Shown one piece after another: positions 26,716-33,822 of a DNA stretch of 64,000 nt. The DNA comes from Actinomadura atramentaria DSM 43919 (lineage in GTDB: Bacteria > Actinomycetota > Actinomycetes > Streptosporangiales > Streptosporangiaceae). Each line of letters starts with the position of its first letter. Within the stretch, counting starts at the first letter, position 1. A program made the position numbers and the translations under genes. Below the pieces are notes generated by a model. The model was not told where the DNA came from. It ran no database searches and saw nothing but the letters and a program-made list of their open reading frames with translations. The stretch lies in the NCBI RefSeq assembly GCF_000381885.1, contig NZ_KB907222.1, positions 118,006 through 182,005 of the forward strand, in the 5' to 3' direction.

Positions 26716-26770
26716 GGGAACACACCTTCCACTACCGCCGATGTCCCCTGGGAACACGGCCCCTGTTCCC
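26716..26770. promoter_or_regulatory. Predicted operator of the XRE regulator
   Basis: GGGAACA (26750-26756) and TGTTCCC (26764-26770) form a perfect 7-bp inverted repeat with a 7-bp spacer, between the regulator and the divergent small genes. A third copy, GGGAACA at 26716-26722, overlaps the regulator's ribosome site. Three half-sites suggest graded autorepression. Confidence 0.6.
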
Positions 26771-26892
26771 CATAGTGCCCTCTTGGTCTGTGGCGTGTGA
26801 CGCGGTTTGGCTGGTGAAACGAACGACCCGCCCGACGTTCGGAGCGTCGGACGGGCCTACGGAGACACCGACTGCGAGGAGTCGATCCCCCG

Positions 26893-26973
26893 ATGGCCAA
26901 CCACACTACGACTCGCATCTCACGATGCTGGGACGCTCCCGCTCACAACGCCCAGAACGAGTGCGACCGGTGA
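26893..26973 (+). CDS. 26-residue micropeptide, first in the small-gene chain
   Basis: The frame encodes MANHTTTRISRCWDAPAHNA plus six more residues, with cysteines at 12 and 24. Support comes from GAGGAG at 26876-26881 and a GTGA overlap of its stop with the next start. It could be a real microprotein or a leader peptide that couples translation of the downstream gene. It has no known family. Confidence 0.45.
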   Translation: MANHTTTRISRCWDAPAHNAQNECDR

Positions 26974-27236
26974 AGGCGGGACACATCGGCCACACCGAGC
27001 CGTTGCCGGGATACCGGCCGCCGGTCGGACGTTGGTTCGAGCCGTACCTCACCCGAGACGGGGTATGGCGCTGCAATCTTCGCGCGCGGCTGTCATGGGC
27101 CGAACGCAACGCCGGACTCCTGTCGGCCGTCGTCGGCGCTTCGCTGGACGCCGTGCGCGAGCTGATGGCGCACGAGGACGAGCGCGCCGCCCGGATCGCA
27201 GCGGTGCCCGCGTCGCGCCACAGGGAGACGGCATGA
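26970..27236 (+). CDS. Small orphan protein of the element (88 residues)
   Basis: Not recognised. The product starts MKAGHIGHTEPLPGYRPPVG from GTG at 26970, overlapping the micropeptide stop. An ATG at 26925 is the longer alternative (103 residues) but lacks a ribosome site. The first half is rich in Gly, Pro and aromatic residues; the second half is one long amphipathic helix (AGLLSAVVGASLDAVRELMA). The stop overlaps the next ATG (ATGA). Confidence 0.6.
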   Translation: MKAGHIGHTEPLPGYRPPVGRWFEPYLTRDGVWRCNLRARLSWAERNAGLLSAVVGASLDAVRELMAHEDERAARIAAVPASRHRETA

Positions 27237-27730
27237 CCGACGCGCACGTCTGTACCCCGTACTGCTTCTACTGGCCGAGGACCTACTGTCCGCTGTCGGG
27301 CGGGTCGGAGGGCGGAACGCCCGAGGAGACGCCGGGCGACGCGGCGAGCGACGGCCCGACCGACTTGACGTTCGCGTTCGACTTGGTGTCGGCCGCCTAC
27401 CACGAGGCGATGCGGCGCGCGGGGATGCTCACGGGCAAGGTCTACGAGGTCACCGCCTACGCGCGGAGCACGTTGCGGGAGGCACTTGCGACCGTCGAGC
27501 GAAGGACGCCGTACCGCGTCGTCCTCGCCGACGAAACCGTTCACGTACGCGGCGTCGCGGCTGAAGCCGAGGCTTGCCCGGTGGACGACGGGGGAGAACC
27601 GCTCAGCTTCCACGACGATCTTTCAGCGGCGGTGATGTCAGCGTTGCGAGCGGCGGGCCGACGCGGCGTCGGGCTGTGCCCGGACTGCTCACGCGCCGCG
27701 AACCGCGCGCATGTGGAACGCGGCTCATGA
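27233..27730 (+). CDS. Small orphan protein with cysteine pairs (165 residues)
   Basis: Not recognised. Cys7, Cys11 and Cys19 occur near the N-terminus (HVCTPYCFYWPRTYC) and a CPDC pair near the C-terminus, suggesting metal binding. The middle is an acidic linker followed by a mixed alpha/beta segment. Start and stop both overlap neighbours by 4 bp (ATGA on each side), so the protein is made in step with them. Confidence 0.65.
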   Translation: MTDAHVCTPYCFYWPRTYCPLSGGSEGGTPEETPGDAASDGPTDLTFAFDLVSAAYHEAMRRAGMLTGKVYEVTAYARSTLREALATVERRTPYRVVLADETVHVRGVAAEAEACPVDDGGEPLSFHDDLSAAVMSALRAAGRRGVGLCPDCSRAANRAHVERGS

Positions 27731-27849
27731 TTGCGGCGCAGCGGCCGTACCCGCTCTGCGGATGGCACGTCACCGCCTCCCAGTGGTGCGACATCTGCCG
27801 AACGTTCTCCCGATGCCCGCACCCGCCCCCGCCGCCACCGGAGCGGTGA
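27727..27849 (+). CDS. Cysteine-rich microprotein (40 residues)
   Basis: The product MIAAQRPYPLCGWHVTASQW continues with CDICRTFSRC and a polyproline end. Cys11, Cys21, Cys24 and Cys30 could form a zinc knuckle. The ATG overlaps the previous stop. It is below usual annotation size, but the coupling and the cysteine pattern support it. Confidence 0.5.
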   Translation: MIAAQRPYPLCGWHVTASQWCDICRTFSRCPHPPPPPPER

Positions 27850-27960
27850 CCGGCGTCCCCAGCAGCACGCCCGCCACCTGAACACCCGCACCCCGGCGCG
27901 GGCGGCCGGGCGGAAGGTCAGCCACCACGGCCGCGATCACCGCACGCCCGCACACGCCCG

Positions 27961-28026
27961 ACACACCCGACCCGACACACCCGACCCGACACACCCGACC
28001 CGACACACCCGACCCGACACACCCGA
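27961..28026 (+). repeat. 14-bp tandem repeat, about 4.7 copies
   Basis: The unit ACACACCCGACCCG is repeated four times without change (27961-28016) plus 10 bases of a fifth. It ends 11 bp before the ATG of the next gene, next to its ribosome site (AAAGG). The period is not a multiple of three, so it is not coding. Confidence 0.9.
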
Positions 28027-28037
28027 AAGGACCGCAC

Positions 28038-28376
28038 ATGCCCACCGGCCGATACCGTCTCATGATCAGCAAGAGCGTCGTCCACATCGCGGGCATCGGC
28101 ACCGGCAGCACCGGCCGCCGCAGCGTCTACTACGACCAGCTCTCCCGATGCCCCGGCCTGCGCAAGACCCACTCCAAGTGCGAGGACGGCGGAGAGTTCA
28201 CCGACCTGGCCACCGCCCGCACCCGCGCCGCTGCCGTCGCCAAGGCCAAGCGCCGCAAAGTCTGCGCCTACTGCGACGAAACCGCCGAAGCCCACATGAG
28301 CGTCGAGGCCCTCCGCGACAAGACCGGCACCACGCCCCCGACCCAGCACACGACCGAACGCCCGCCGTCCCGCTGA
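28038..28376 (+). CDS. Small orphan protein with four cysteines (112 residues)
   Basis: Not recognised. The product begins MPTGRYRLMISKSVVHIAGI. Cys38, Cys48, Cys76 and Cys79 (the last two as CAYC) could bind one zinc. The middle is basic (AAAVAKAKRRK) and may touch nucleic acid. AAAGG lies before the ATG, and a strong terminator follows at 28496-28536. Confidence 0.65.
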   Translation: MPTGRYRLMISKSVVHIAGIGTGSTGRRSVYYDQLSRCPGLRKTHSKCEDGGEFTDLATARTRAAAVAKAKRRKVCAYCDETAEAHMSVEALRDKTGTTPPTQHTTERPPSR

Positions 28377-28495
28377 CCCCTTCGAGCAACACCCCGACAC
28401 CCCGCACCACCCGCTGCGGCCCCCTACGCCGGGCACCGCTCGAAGGCCCCCACCACTCGCACACCCCCGAGACCGGGACCGTGCGAGCACCAAGC

Positions 28496-28536
28496 GCGGC
28501 CCCCGGACACCCGGAGGGGAGGCGTCCGGGGGCCGC
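28496..28536 (+). terminator. Terminator after the small-gene cluster
   Basis: A 13-bp perfect stem: arm 28496-28508 (GCGGCCCCCGGAC) pairs with arm 28524-28536, loop 15 nt. It ends the plus-strand small genes; no U-run follows. Confidence 0.7.
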
Positions 28537-29003
28537 ACCCGCGAGTGTGTGAGAACTTTCCCTACTACATCAAGCCACTGGCGTCCCCGCGCGGTCGGGC
28601 GCTGCGCGCCCTCCCGGCGGCGTCCGCGAGTGGGGAGCCGGACATCCCCCACAGGGCGACACGCGTTCGCAGCAGCCCCGTAGAAGAACCACGAGCCGCC
28701 GTCGTGGCGTCCCGGCCGCATCGCTCCCCGCGACGGCCGCCCGCTGAACGCGGCGGCGTCGCCGGGTTCGCTCGCGGCCGGGACGTCGGCCGCCGCGCCG
28801 ATCACGGCTCCGCCGGATCGGCCGCGCCGGACCGGGACGCCTCGCTCCTGGCCGCGCCGAGGCTCCGCCCCGGCGCGCCGTCGCGAGCGCCCGCCCGCGC
28901 GCCTCCCGGCGGCCGTGTCGGCGCGTTGCCGCCACCCGTTCGCGGCGGCCCCGACCTCCGCGCCGCTCACCGGACGGCCCGCCGGTCGCAGCCGACCAGT
29001 CCG
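28537..29003. other. 467-bp stretch without a convincing gene
   Basis: Very GC-rich. Open frames here have no plausible start site or protein-like composition. No repeat or hairpin was seen that stands out from the background. Confidence 0.5.
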
Positions 29004-29363
29004 CTACTTTGACCGCCCCACCGTCTTGGGAAGGTTCTGCCGCCGCGCCTCCGACGCAATCGCGTTGGACGACCGGCCGAAGCGAGTGACCAGGTCAGCC
29101 ATCGGCGTCCCCGCCAACCACGCGTCCCGCAGGTCCTGTTTCTCCTGCGGGAGCCACGGACGCCCATGCGAACTGTTCGCGCCCCGCAAGCGCTCCGTCC
29201 GCGCCGCCGCCCCGTGGTCGATCACCGCGATGTCGTCCGCATCCCCGTCGTACACCGCCCGGCCCTGCGCATCGACCAGCACGACCCGCACGGCGGTCTG
29301 GAACGTCAGTTCACTCACCGTCGCCCCACCGTGAGTCACCGGCCGCTTGAACTTCACCCGCAT
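29004..29363 (-). CDS. Small orphan protein with Myb/SANT-like helical C-terminus (119 residues)
   Basis: Not a named family. The N-terminal 60 residues are beta-rich (MRVKFKRPVTHGGATVSELT); the last 45 contain a Trp-led helical motif (RPWLPQEKQDLRDAWLAGTP, then LVTRFGRSSNAIASEARR) that resembles small Myb/SANT or phage-type DNA-binding segments. GGGAGG lies 6 bp before the ATG at 29363. It is the only minus-strand gene in the right half of the element. Confidence 0.6.
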   Translation of the reverse strand: MRVKFKRPVTHGGATVSELTFQTAVRVVLVDAQGRAVYDGDADDIAVIDHGAAARTERLRGANSSHGRPWLPQEKQDLRDAWLAGTPMADLVTRFGRSSNAIASEARRQNLPKTVGRSK

Positions 29364-29628
29364 CACGTGCCTCCCGGCTCCCGCCCGCGCATCGTCGGCC
29401 ACCAGTCATACCCGCCCCATCAGAGCACCAAGCTGTGGTGACCGACTCCGGCAACGTGGCACGTGCAGGGGTTCCCAACCAACCCCGACCACCCAGCCCC
29501 TTACAGCCGAGCCGCTACGCGGCCAGCGCCCGAAAGAGCGTGTGCGACCCGGCCCCCCGAACAACCGCACCGCCGCGCGGGTACCACTCCGCGGTGGGGA
29601 TCTCCCCTGGTTGCTGTGGCTGCCGGGG
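29364..29628. other. Intergenic stretch before the structured repeat; no gene seen
   Basis: No protein-like open frame with a ribosome site. It separates the minus-strand SANT-like gene from the large inverted repeat. Confidence 0.4.
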
Positions 29629-29753
29629 GCGGGGGCGGGCTTGCGCGGGGACCCCGCCGGAGGGCTGCACCGGGGCACTTCGCGGGCAGGCAGGTGCCGC
29701 CCCGGAGCCCCGCGAGGCTAGCAGCCCTCCGCCCCGCGCAAGCCCGCCCCCGC
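29629..29753 (+). repeat. Large structured inverted repeat (possible origin or RNA)
   Basis: Left arm 29629-29650 (22 bp) pairs perfectly with 29732-29753, and 29658-29668 (11 bp) pairs with 29721-29731. The only interruption is the 7-nt bulge ACCCCGC at 29651-29657. Within the 52-nt loop, CCGGGGC (29670-29676) can pair with GCCCCGG (29699-29705), and TCGCGGG (29680-29686) with CCCGCGA (29709-29715); these pairings cross and would make a pseudoknot or alternative folds. It is far larger than a terminator and could be a replication or transfer origin, or a structured RNA. Confidence 0.75.
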
Positions 29754-29814
29754 ACCCCTTGAAACGCGCGCCCCTGCGACACTGAACACCCCAGCACCGC
29801 CCGCAGGAGCCGCC

Positions 29815-30081
29815 ATGACGCCCGACGACATGACCGCCGAACTCCGCCGCGCCGGATCACTCAGCGTCCCCGCCCGAGACGACGCCCACGCCGCCGCCCT
29901 CCGCCAAGCCGGACGCGCAGCCGGACGCAAACTAGGCCGACCCGTCATCACCCGCGCCGGACGCGGCGTCGTCCACGTCGCCCTCACCGACTGGCCCGCC
30001 AACGAACTCGAAGCCCGCTTGAGCGAGAGCCGCGCCAACAACGCCCTAGACCGCGCCGGATGGGGACACCACCAGCCCTAA
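29815..30081 (+). CDS. Small orphan protein near the right end (88 residues)
   Basis: Not recognised. The product starts MTPDDMTAELRRAGSLSVPA. Basic helices (LRQAGRAAGRKLGR) are followed by a strand VVHVALTDWPANELEARL. AGGAG lies before the ATG. It follows the large inverted repeat and ends just before the right arm repeats, so it may be tied to element maintenance. Confidence 0.65.
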   Translation: MTPDDMTAELRRAGSLSVPARDDAHAAALRQAGRAAGRKLGRPVITRAGRGVVHVALTDWPANELEARLSESRANNALDRAGWGHHQP

Positions 30082-30092
30082 CACCACGGGCC

Positions 30093-30125
30093 GTAGCCCG
30101 CGCATGGCCCGCGCATGGCCCGCGA
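30093..30125 (+). repeat. Three 11-bp direct repeats, probable integrase arm sites (right end)
   Basis: GTAGCCCGCGC, ATGGCCCGCGC and ATGGCCCGCGA are consecutive. Their consensus (RTGGCCCGCGN) and 11-bp period match the pair next to the integrase. Confidence 0.55.
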
Positions 30126-30214
30126 ACAACACACACCAGCGACCACCAGTCAGCACCAGCCAGACAAGATCACCCCGAGGCCGACAAACACCCAGGTCAC
30201 AAGCCCGGACACAG

Positions 30215-30257
30215 ACCGGGGCCGACCCCCTCCGCCGAGAGGACCGGCCCCGGTTTT
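30215..30257 (+). terminator. Rho-independent terminator at the element's right flank
   Basis: ACCGGGGCCG (30215-30224) and CGGCCCCGGT (30245-30254) form a 10-bp stem, followed by TTTT (30254-30257) on the plus strand. It would stop transcripts leaving the element. A short palindrome, GTTTTCC-TGT-GGAAAAC (30253-30269), overlaps its end. Confidence 0.7.
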
Positions 30258-30335
30258 CCTGTGGAAAACTCCCCGCACCCCGGGAACAACCGGCAGGTCG
30301 CCCCCGTTCTACCTAGTGCGCCCCAGAGGCGTCAC

Positions 30336-30375
30336 GCGGTGCGGGGACCACCGGGGGGATGGCTCCCCGCACCGC
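30336..30375 (-). terminator. Terminator of the DUF4041/T5orf172 gene
   Basis: GCGGTGCGGGGA (30336-30347) pairs over 12 bp with TCCCCGCACCGC (30364-30375), loop 16 nt, just past the stop codon at 30382. Confidence 0.75.
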
Positions 30376-30381
30376 CTCTGC

Positions 30382-32292
30382 TCACCCCTCCCTGGGCCGG
30401 GGGCTCGCGCGGAACTCCGGCGCCTCGGGGACGTCGCGGTACTCCACCAGATGGTTGCCCGCGACCCGCGCCAGCACGTCCCGCACCTCCGCGGGCGTCG
30501 CGTAGAAGAACTCGCGGCGCGTGTTGACCCGGTTCACCCGGCGCTCGGCGAACTCCCGGTGCAGGCGCGTCTCCAGCGCCACGGCGTCGTCGCTGAAGAT
30601 CAGCGCGTGGACGTCGAAGCGGAACGGGACCGACGCGTCGCCCAGCTCCCGCACCCGGTCCATCGGCTCCAGCCGCCGCGTCATGCCGATCTTCACCATC
30701 TCCGGGCCGAACGCCCCCAGGTTCGAGATCACGTAGACGTACCCGGCGCGCGTGTTCGCGGCCCGGCCCTCGACGCTCGTCAGCGCCGACTCCACGTCGT
30801 CCAGGCGCTCCCGCAGCTCCGCCGCCCCGGCCGCGTCGCCCTTGGCCTCCAGCCGCGCCAGCGCCGACTCCACGTGCGACCGCTCCTTGAGCAGGCGCGC
30901 CTTCTCCCGCTCGTACTCCTTGCGGGCCTTCTCCTCCTCGCGCTGCCGCTCCCGCTCCGCGCGGACCCGCTCCCGCTCCTCGTCCACCTTGGCGAGATGG
31001 TCGGCCGTCAGCCGCAGCTCGCGCCGCCTGACCTCCCGGTACTGGGCGCTGACGCGGATGTCCATCGTCCGGCCGAGGCGCTCGATGGTCTGCGCGGTCC
31101 TGTCGAGGCGGTCCAGCGCCGACTGCAGCTTGTACGGGCGCATCGTGCGGACCAAATTGTCGGCCTCCGCGTTGAACGCGCGCAGCATCAGCTTGGAGAA
31201 ATCCTTCACCATCGTGCGGCCCTGCGCGTGCGACCCGTTCACCGACCAGCTCGTGCTGCCGACGACCGCGCGGCCCTGCCGCGCCAGCGCCTTGATCTCG
31301 TCCTTCACCTCCGCGAGCCGCGCCTTGTACGCGACCGCGTCGGCGAGGGGGTGCTCGTACTCGTAGACGCCCGCCTCCTGGAGCAGCGCGACGTCCCGCG
31401 TCTCGACGATCTCGCGGCGCGCGGCCGTCAGCCGCGCCTCGTGCGCGTCGGCCTCCGCGCGCGTCGCGGCGGCCTGCTCGCGCAGGCCCGCGACCTCGGC
31501 GGCGAGCCGCATCGGCTCCAGCAGGCCGAGCCGGGCCAGCTCGGCGGTGAGGCGGGCGTTCTCGGCCTCCAGCTCCTCGATCCGCTGCCGCCTGCCGCCG
31601 AACATCGGCCGCCGCTCGCCGCCGGACGGGGCCGGGACCGGCGGGACGGGCTGCGGGACGGGCTGTGGGATGGGCTGTGGGATGGGCAGAGCGGCAGGCG
31701 GGACGGGCCGCGGCGCGGGCACCGGCGGCGGCCCGTCCGCGACCCAGAACTGCCAACCCGCCGGGGGCGGCGGCCACGACGGGTCGGGCCGCCACCCGGC
31801 CGGCGGCGTCCACCCCGCCGGCGGGACGGGCCAGCCGGGCGGCGTCGCCCACCGCCAGGACGGCGCGCCCGCCGGCGGCGCGGGCAGGGGCTCGGGCGGG
31901 GGCGCGAGCCGCGCGCGGACGAGCGCGAGCAGCGCGTCCGCGTCCCGCTCCGGGACCTCCCCGAACTCCGTCCGCGCCCCGTCCGCCCCCACCAGGACCA
32001 GCAGCCGCCGCCCCGACGCGCACACGCGCGCCTCGACCGCGGCCGTCTCCGCGAGCGCGGCCGTCCGGCACGGCCCCACCTTGGCGAGGTCGGCGGCCGC
32101 GAAGCCGAGCACGCGCCGGTCGGTGACCGCCACGTGCGTGAGCGCGGGCGCCGGGTTCACCGCCGTCGCGAGCCCGGCGACGGCCTCGCCGGGCCGCAGG
32201 AAGAGGCCCACCAGGCGCAGCAGCCGCGCGCTGTCGTCCCGGTCGACCTGGCAGCCGAGCAGCGGGGGAGCGGGGGCGTCCTGAGTCGTCAT
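30382..32292 (-). CDS. DUF4041 / T5orf172 (GIY-YIG-like) protein
   Basis: A 636-residue multidomain protein. Residues about 20-125 resemble a bacterial PH-like domain; 130-225 are Pro/Trp-rich with PIPQ/PVPQ repeats; 235-300 form a coiled coil; 300-440 fit DUF4041 (SVNGSHAQGRTMVKDFSKLM); 430-510 form a long charged coiled coil; 515-605 match the T5orf172/GIY-YIG-like nuclease fold (GYVYVISNLGAFGPEMVKIG, then LETRLHREF). Such proteins are frequent in phages and in phage-defence regions. It sits next to the end of the integrated element. A role in DNA cleavage or defence is an inference. Confidence 0.82.
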   Translation of the reverse strand: MTTQDAPAPPLLGCQVDRDDSARLLRLVGLFLRPGEAVAGLATAVNPAPALTHVAVTDRRVLGFAAADLAKVGPCRTAALAETAAVEARVCASGRRLLVLVGADGARTEFGEVPERDADALLALVRARLAPPPEPLPAPPAGAPSWRWATPPGWPVPPAGWTPPAGWRPDPSWPPPPAGWQFWVADGPPPVPAPRPVPPAALPIPQPIPQPVPQPVPPVPAPSGGERRPMFGGRRQRIEELEAENARLTAELARLGLLEPMRLAAEVAGLREQAAATRAEADAHEARLTAARREIVETRDVALLQEAGVYEYEHPLADAVAYKARLAEVKDEIKALARQGRAVVGSTSWSVNGSHAQGRTMVKDFSKLMLRAFNAEADNLVRTMRPYKLQSALDRLDRTAQTIERLGRTMDIRVSAQYREVRRRELRLTADHLAKVDEERERVRAERERQREEEKARKEYEREKARLLKERSHVESALARLEAKGDAAGAAELRERLDDVESALTSVEGRAANTRAGYVYVISNLGAFGPEMVKIGMTRRLEPMDRVRELGDASVPFRFDVHALIFSDDAVALETRLHREFAERRVNRVNTRREFFYATPAEVRDVLARVAGNHLVEYRDVPEAPEFRASPRPREG

Positions 32293-32405
32293 CGTCGCGT
32301 GGTTCCGTTCGTGAGCACCGGGGGGCGGCGTCGTCGCCGCGTGCCCAGTGGGACGTGCCGCGCCGCGCGCGGTTTACCTCCGGTGACACGAACGTGGCGC
32401 GGGGG

Positions 32406-32759
32406 TCAGAGGGGTGGGGCCTTGGCGGCGGTGGCGCGGTAGGTGGGGACGTCGTAGCGGCGCTCGACCTCGTCCTGCTTGGCGTGCGCGGCGGCGACGA
32501 GGTCGATCCCGAGGCGGTCCGCCAGGCGCGCCAGGTAGGACAGGACGTCGCCCATCTCGGCGGCGACGCGCGCGTGGGCGGCCGGGTCGGCGCGCAGGTC
32601 CTCGGCCTCCTCCGGGGTGAGCCACTGGAGTTCGGCGACGAGTTCGCCGACCTCCCCGGCGAGGGCCATCGCGAGGTTCTTCGGGGTGTGGAACCGGTCC
32701 CAGTCGCGGGCCGCCGAGATCGCGCGGAGGCGCGCGGTGAAGTCCTCGATCTCTCCCAT
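32406..32759 (-). CDS. MazG-like nucleotide pyrophosphohydrolase
   Basis: A 117-residue all-helical protein with the metal-binding pattern of the MazG/dUTPase-like superfamily: EVGELVAELQW and, about 35 residues on, EMGDVLSYLARL. The length and the FHTPKNLAMALAGEVGE start match dCTP-pyrophosphatase-like (RS21-C6) proteins. It would hydrolyse a nucleoside triphosphate to the monophosphate, cleansing non-standard nucleotides. The gene is adjacent to RNase H. Confidence 0.88.
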   Translation of the reverse strand: MGEIEDFTARLRAISAARDWDRFHTPKNLAMALAGEVGELVAELQWLTPEEAEDLRADPAAHARVAAEMGDVLSYLARLADRLGIDLVAAAHAKQDEVERRYDVPTYRATAAKAPPL

Positions 32760-32781
32760 GCCGGCCAGCTTAGGGCGGCGG

Positions 32782-33648
32782 TCAGGCGGCGGGGCTGGTG
32801 GTGGAGGCGTGGTCGTGCCAGTCCGCGAGGAACGCGCGGACCAGGCCCTCGGCGCGCGTCGTGGCGTCGAAGGACGTGGTGAGGCGGCGGCGCGCGATCG
32901 AGGCCAGCGAGTCGGCGGTCTCGTTCAGCGGGTGCCCGGCGTGCCCCTTGACGTGGCTGAGCCGCAGGTCCGGGCGGGCCGCGACGGCGGCGGCGAGGCG
33001 CACGAGCGTCGGCGTGCCCGAGCGGCGGCGGCGCGTCCGGTACGCGTTCGGCATCGGCGACAGGTCCCCCGAGCGCCACCGGCGCAGCAGCCGCAGCGCG
33101 CCGAGGCTGTCGACGAGCAGGGTCAGCGGCCCGTCGTCCCCGACGCGGTCGAGCAGCAGCGCGACGGCCCGCAGCTCGCTGACCAGCACGTCCACCGGCC
33201 CCGGCGGGTCGTACGGCCCGGCGACGCGGCCGTGCATGCCCCACCGGCCGTCGCTGACGACGTACCCGAGCCCGCAGGCGCGCTGCTTGCAGGACGCGTC
33301 CGTCGCCGCGATCCGCGGGCCGGGCCGCCGCGCCCACTCGGCGAGCGAGCCGTGGAACCCGGCGCGCGGGGACGCCTTCGGCGCGGCGGTGAGCGGGCAG
33401 CGCCGGTGGTGCCGCCCGGTGCGGACGTAGTGCTCGGCCTCCGCGAGCGCGAGTTCGGCCCAGCGCAGGTCGCCGTAGCGGGCGGCGGTGAAGCACAGGT
33501 CGAGCGCCTGGCGCGCGGCGGCGCAGCAGTGGCAGGCGTGGGCGCGGACGGCGGCGGGGCGGAGCGGCCGGGCGCGGTCGGCGGCCGGGCGGGGGAGAAG
33601 GAGGAGGCCGGAGTCGAACCGGTGCGGCGGCATCGTCGTCGAAGTCAT
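32782..33648 (-). CDS. RNase H-like protein (ribonuclease HI fold)
   Basis: A 288-residue protein. The second half is a ribonuclease HI domain with visible acidic residues: Asp117 (ATDASCK), Glu158 (SELRAVA), Asp180 (VDSLGA), and the C-terminal GHAGHPLNETAD with His236 and Asp246. The N-terminal 110 residues, rich in Cys, His and Arg (HACHCCAAAR, GRHHRRC), are an unrecognised extension, perhaps zinc-binding or nucleic-acid-binding. ATG at 33648 was chosen for the GGAGG upstream. It would cleave RNA in RNA/DNA hybrids. Confidence 0.82.
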   Translation of the reverse strand: MTSTTMPPHRFDSGLLLLPRPAADRARPLRPAAVRAHACHCCAAARQALDLCFTAARYGDLRWAELALAEAEHYVRTGRHHRRCPLTAAPKASPRAGFHGSLAEWARRPGPRIAATDASCKQRACGLGYVVSDGRWGMHGRVAGPYDPPGPVDVLVSELRAVALLLDRVGDDGPLTLLVDSLGALRLLRRWRSGDLSPMPNAYRTRRRRSGTPTLVRLAAAVAARPDLRLSHVKGHAGHPLNETADSLASIARRRLTTSFDATTRAEGLVRAFLADWHDHASTTSPAA

Positions 33649-33773
33649 GAGGACGGTCCTCCTTCGCATGACATCAGTCCATATAGGCACCAAAGTACAC
33701 ATGACTGAGCATTTCATCAACGGTGATAATGGTAGCGACGGGGGTGTTCAGTCCGCGTAAAAGCGCGCCCGAT

Positions 33774-33792
33774 TTCGGGGGACGGCCCCGAA
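33774..33792 (-). terminator. Terminator after the prepilin peptidase gene
   Basis: TTCGGGG (33774-33780), loop GACGG, CCCCGAA (33786-33792), 31 bp past the stop of the last gene of the Tad locus. Confidence 0.6.
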
Positions 33793-33822
33793 GAATGGCG
33801 GGACAAACGCGCGGTAAATCGC

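Larger units (their letters stand above)
23221..30125. mobile_element. Small integrative element of about 6.9 kb
   Basis: Boundaries are drawn at the integrase-side repeats (23221-23242) and the matching repeats at the far end (30093-30125). Contents: tyrosine integrase and excisionase, XRE-TPR regulator, a run of four overlapping very small genes, three further small orphan genes and a large structured inverted repeat. Composition is less extreme and gene sizes smaller than in the flanks. No Rep, FtsK/Tra or relaxase gene is seen, so it is a mobilisable or defective integrative element rather than a complete AICE. No tRNA gene is at either end. Core att sequences lie outside the arm repeats and could not be fixed. 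Confidence 0.75.

Noticed and set aside
27961..28026. Possible CRISPR array
   Set aside because: The repeat units are contiguous with no spacers between them, so this is a simple tandem repeat.
28545..29012. Plus-strand frame of 155 codons
   Set aside because: Low-complexity, no ribosome site, runs over a terminator arm and into the antisense of the SANT-like gene.
23136..30263. TCCACAGG-type sequences (near 23143 and 30258) as the attachment core
   Set aside because: Only 8 bp is shared and the flanks differ; this can occur by chance. Core sites need an empty-site comparison.
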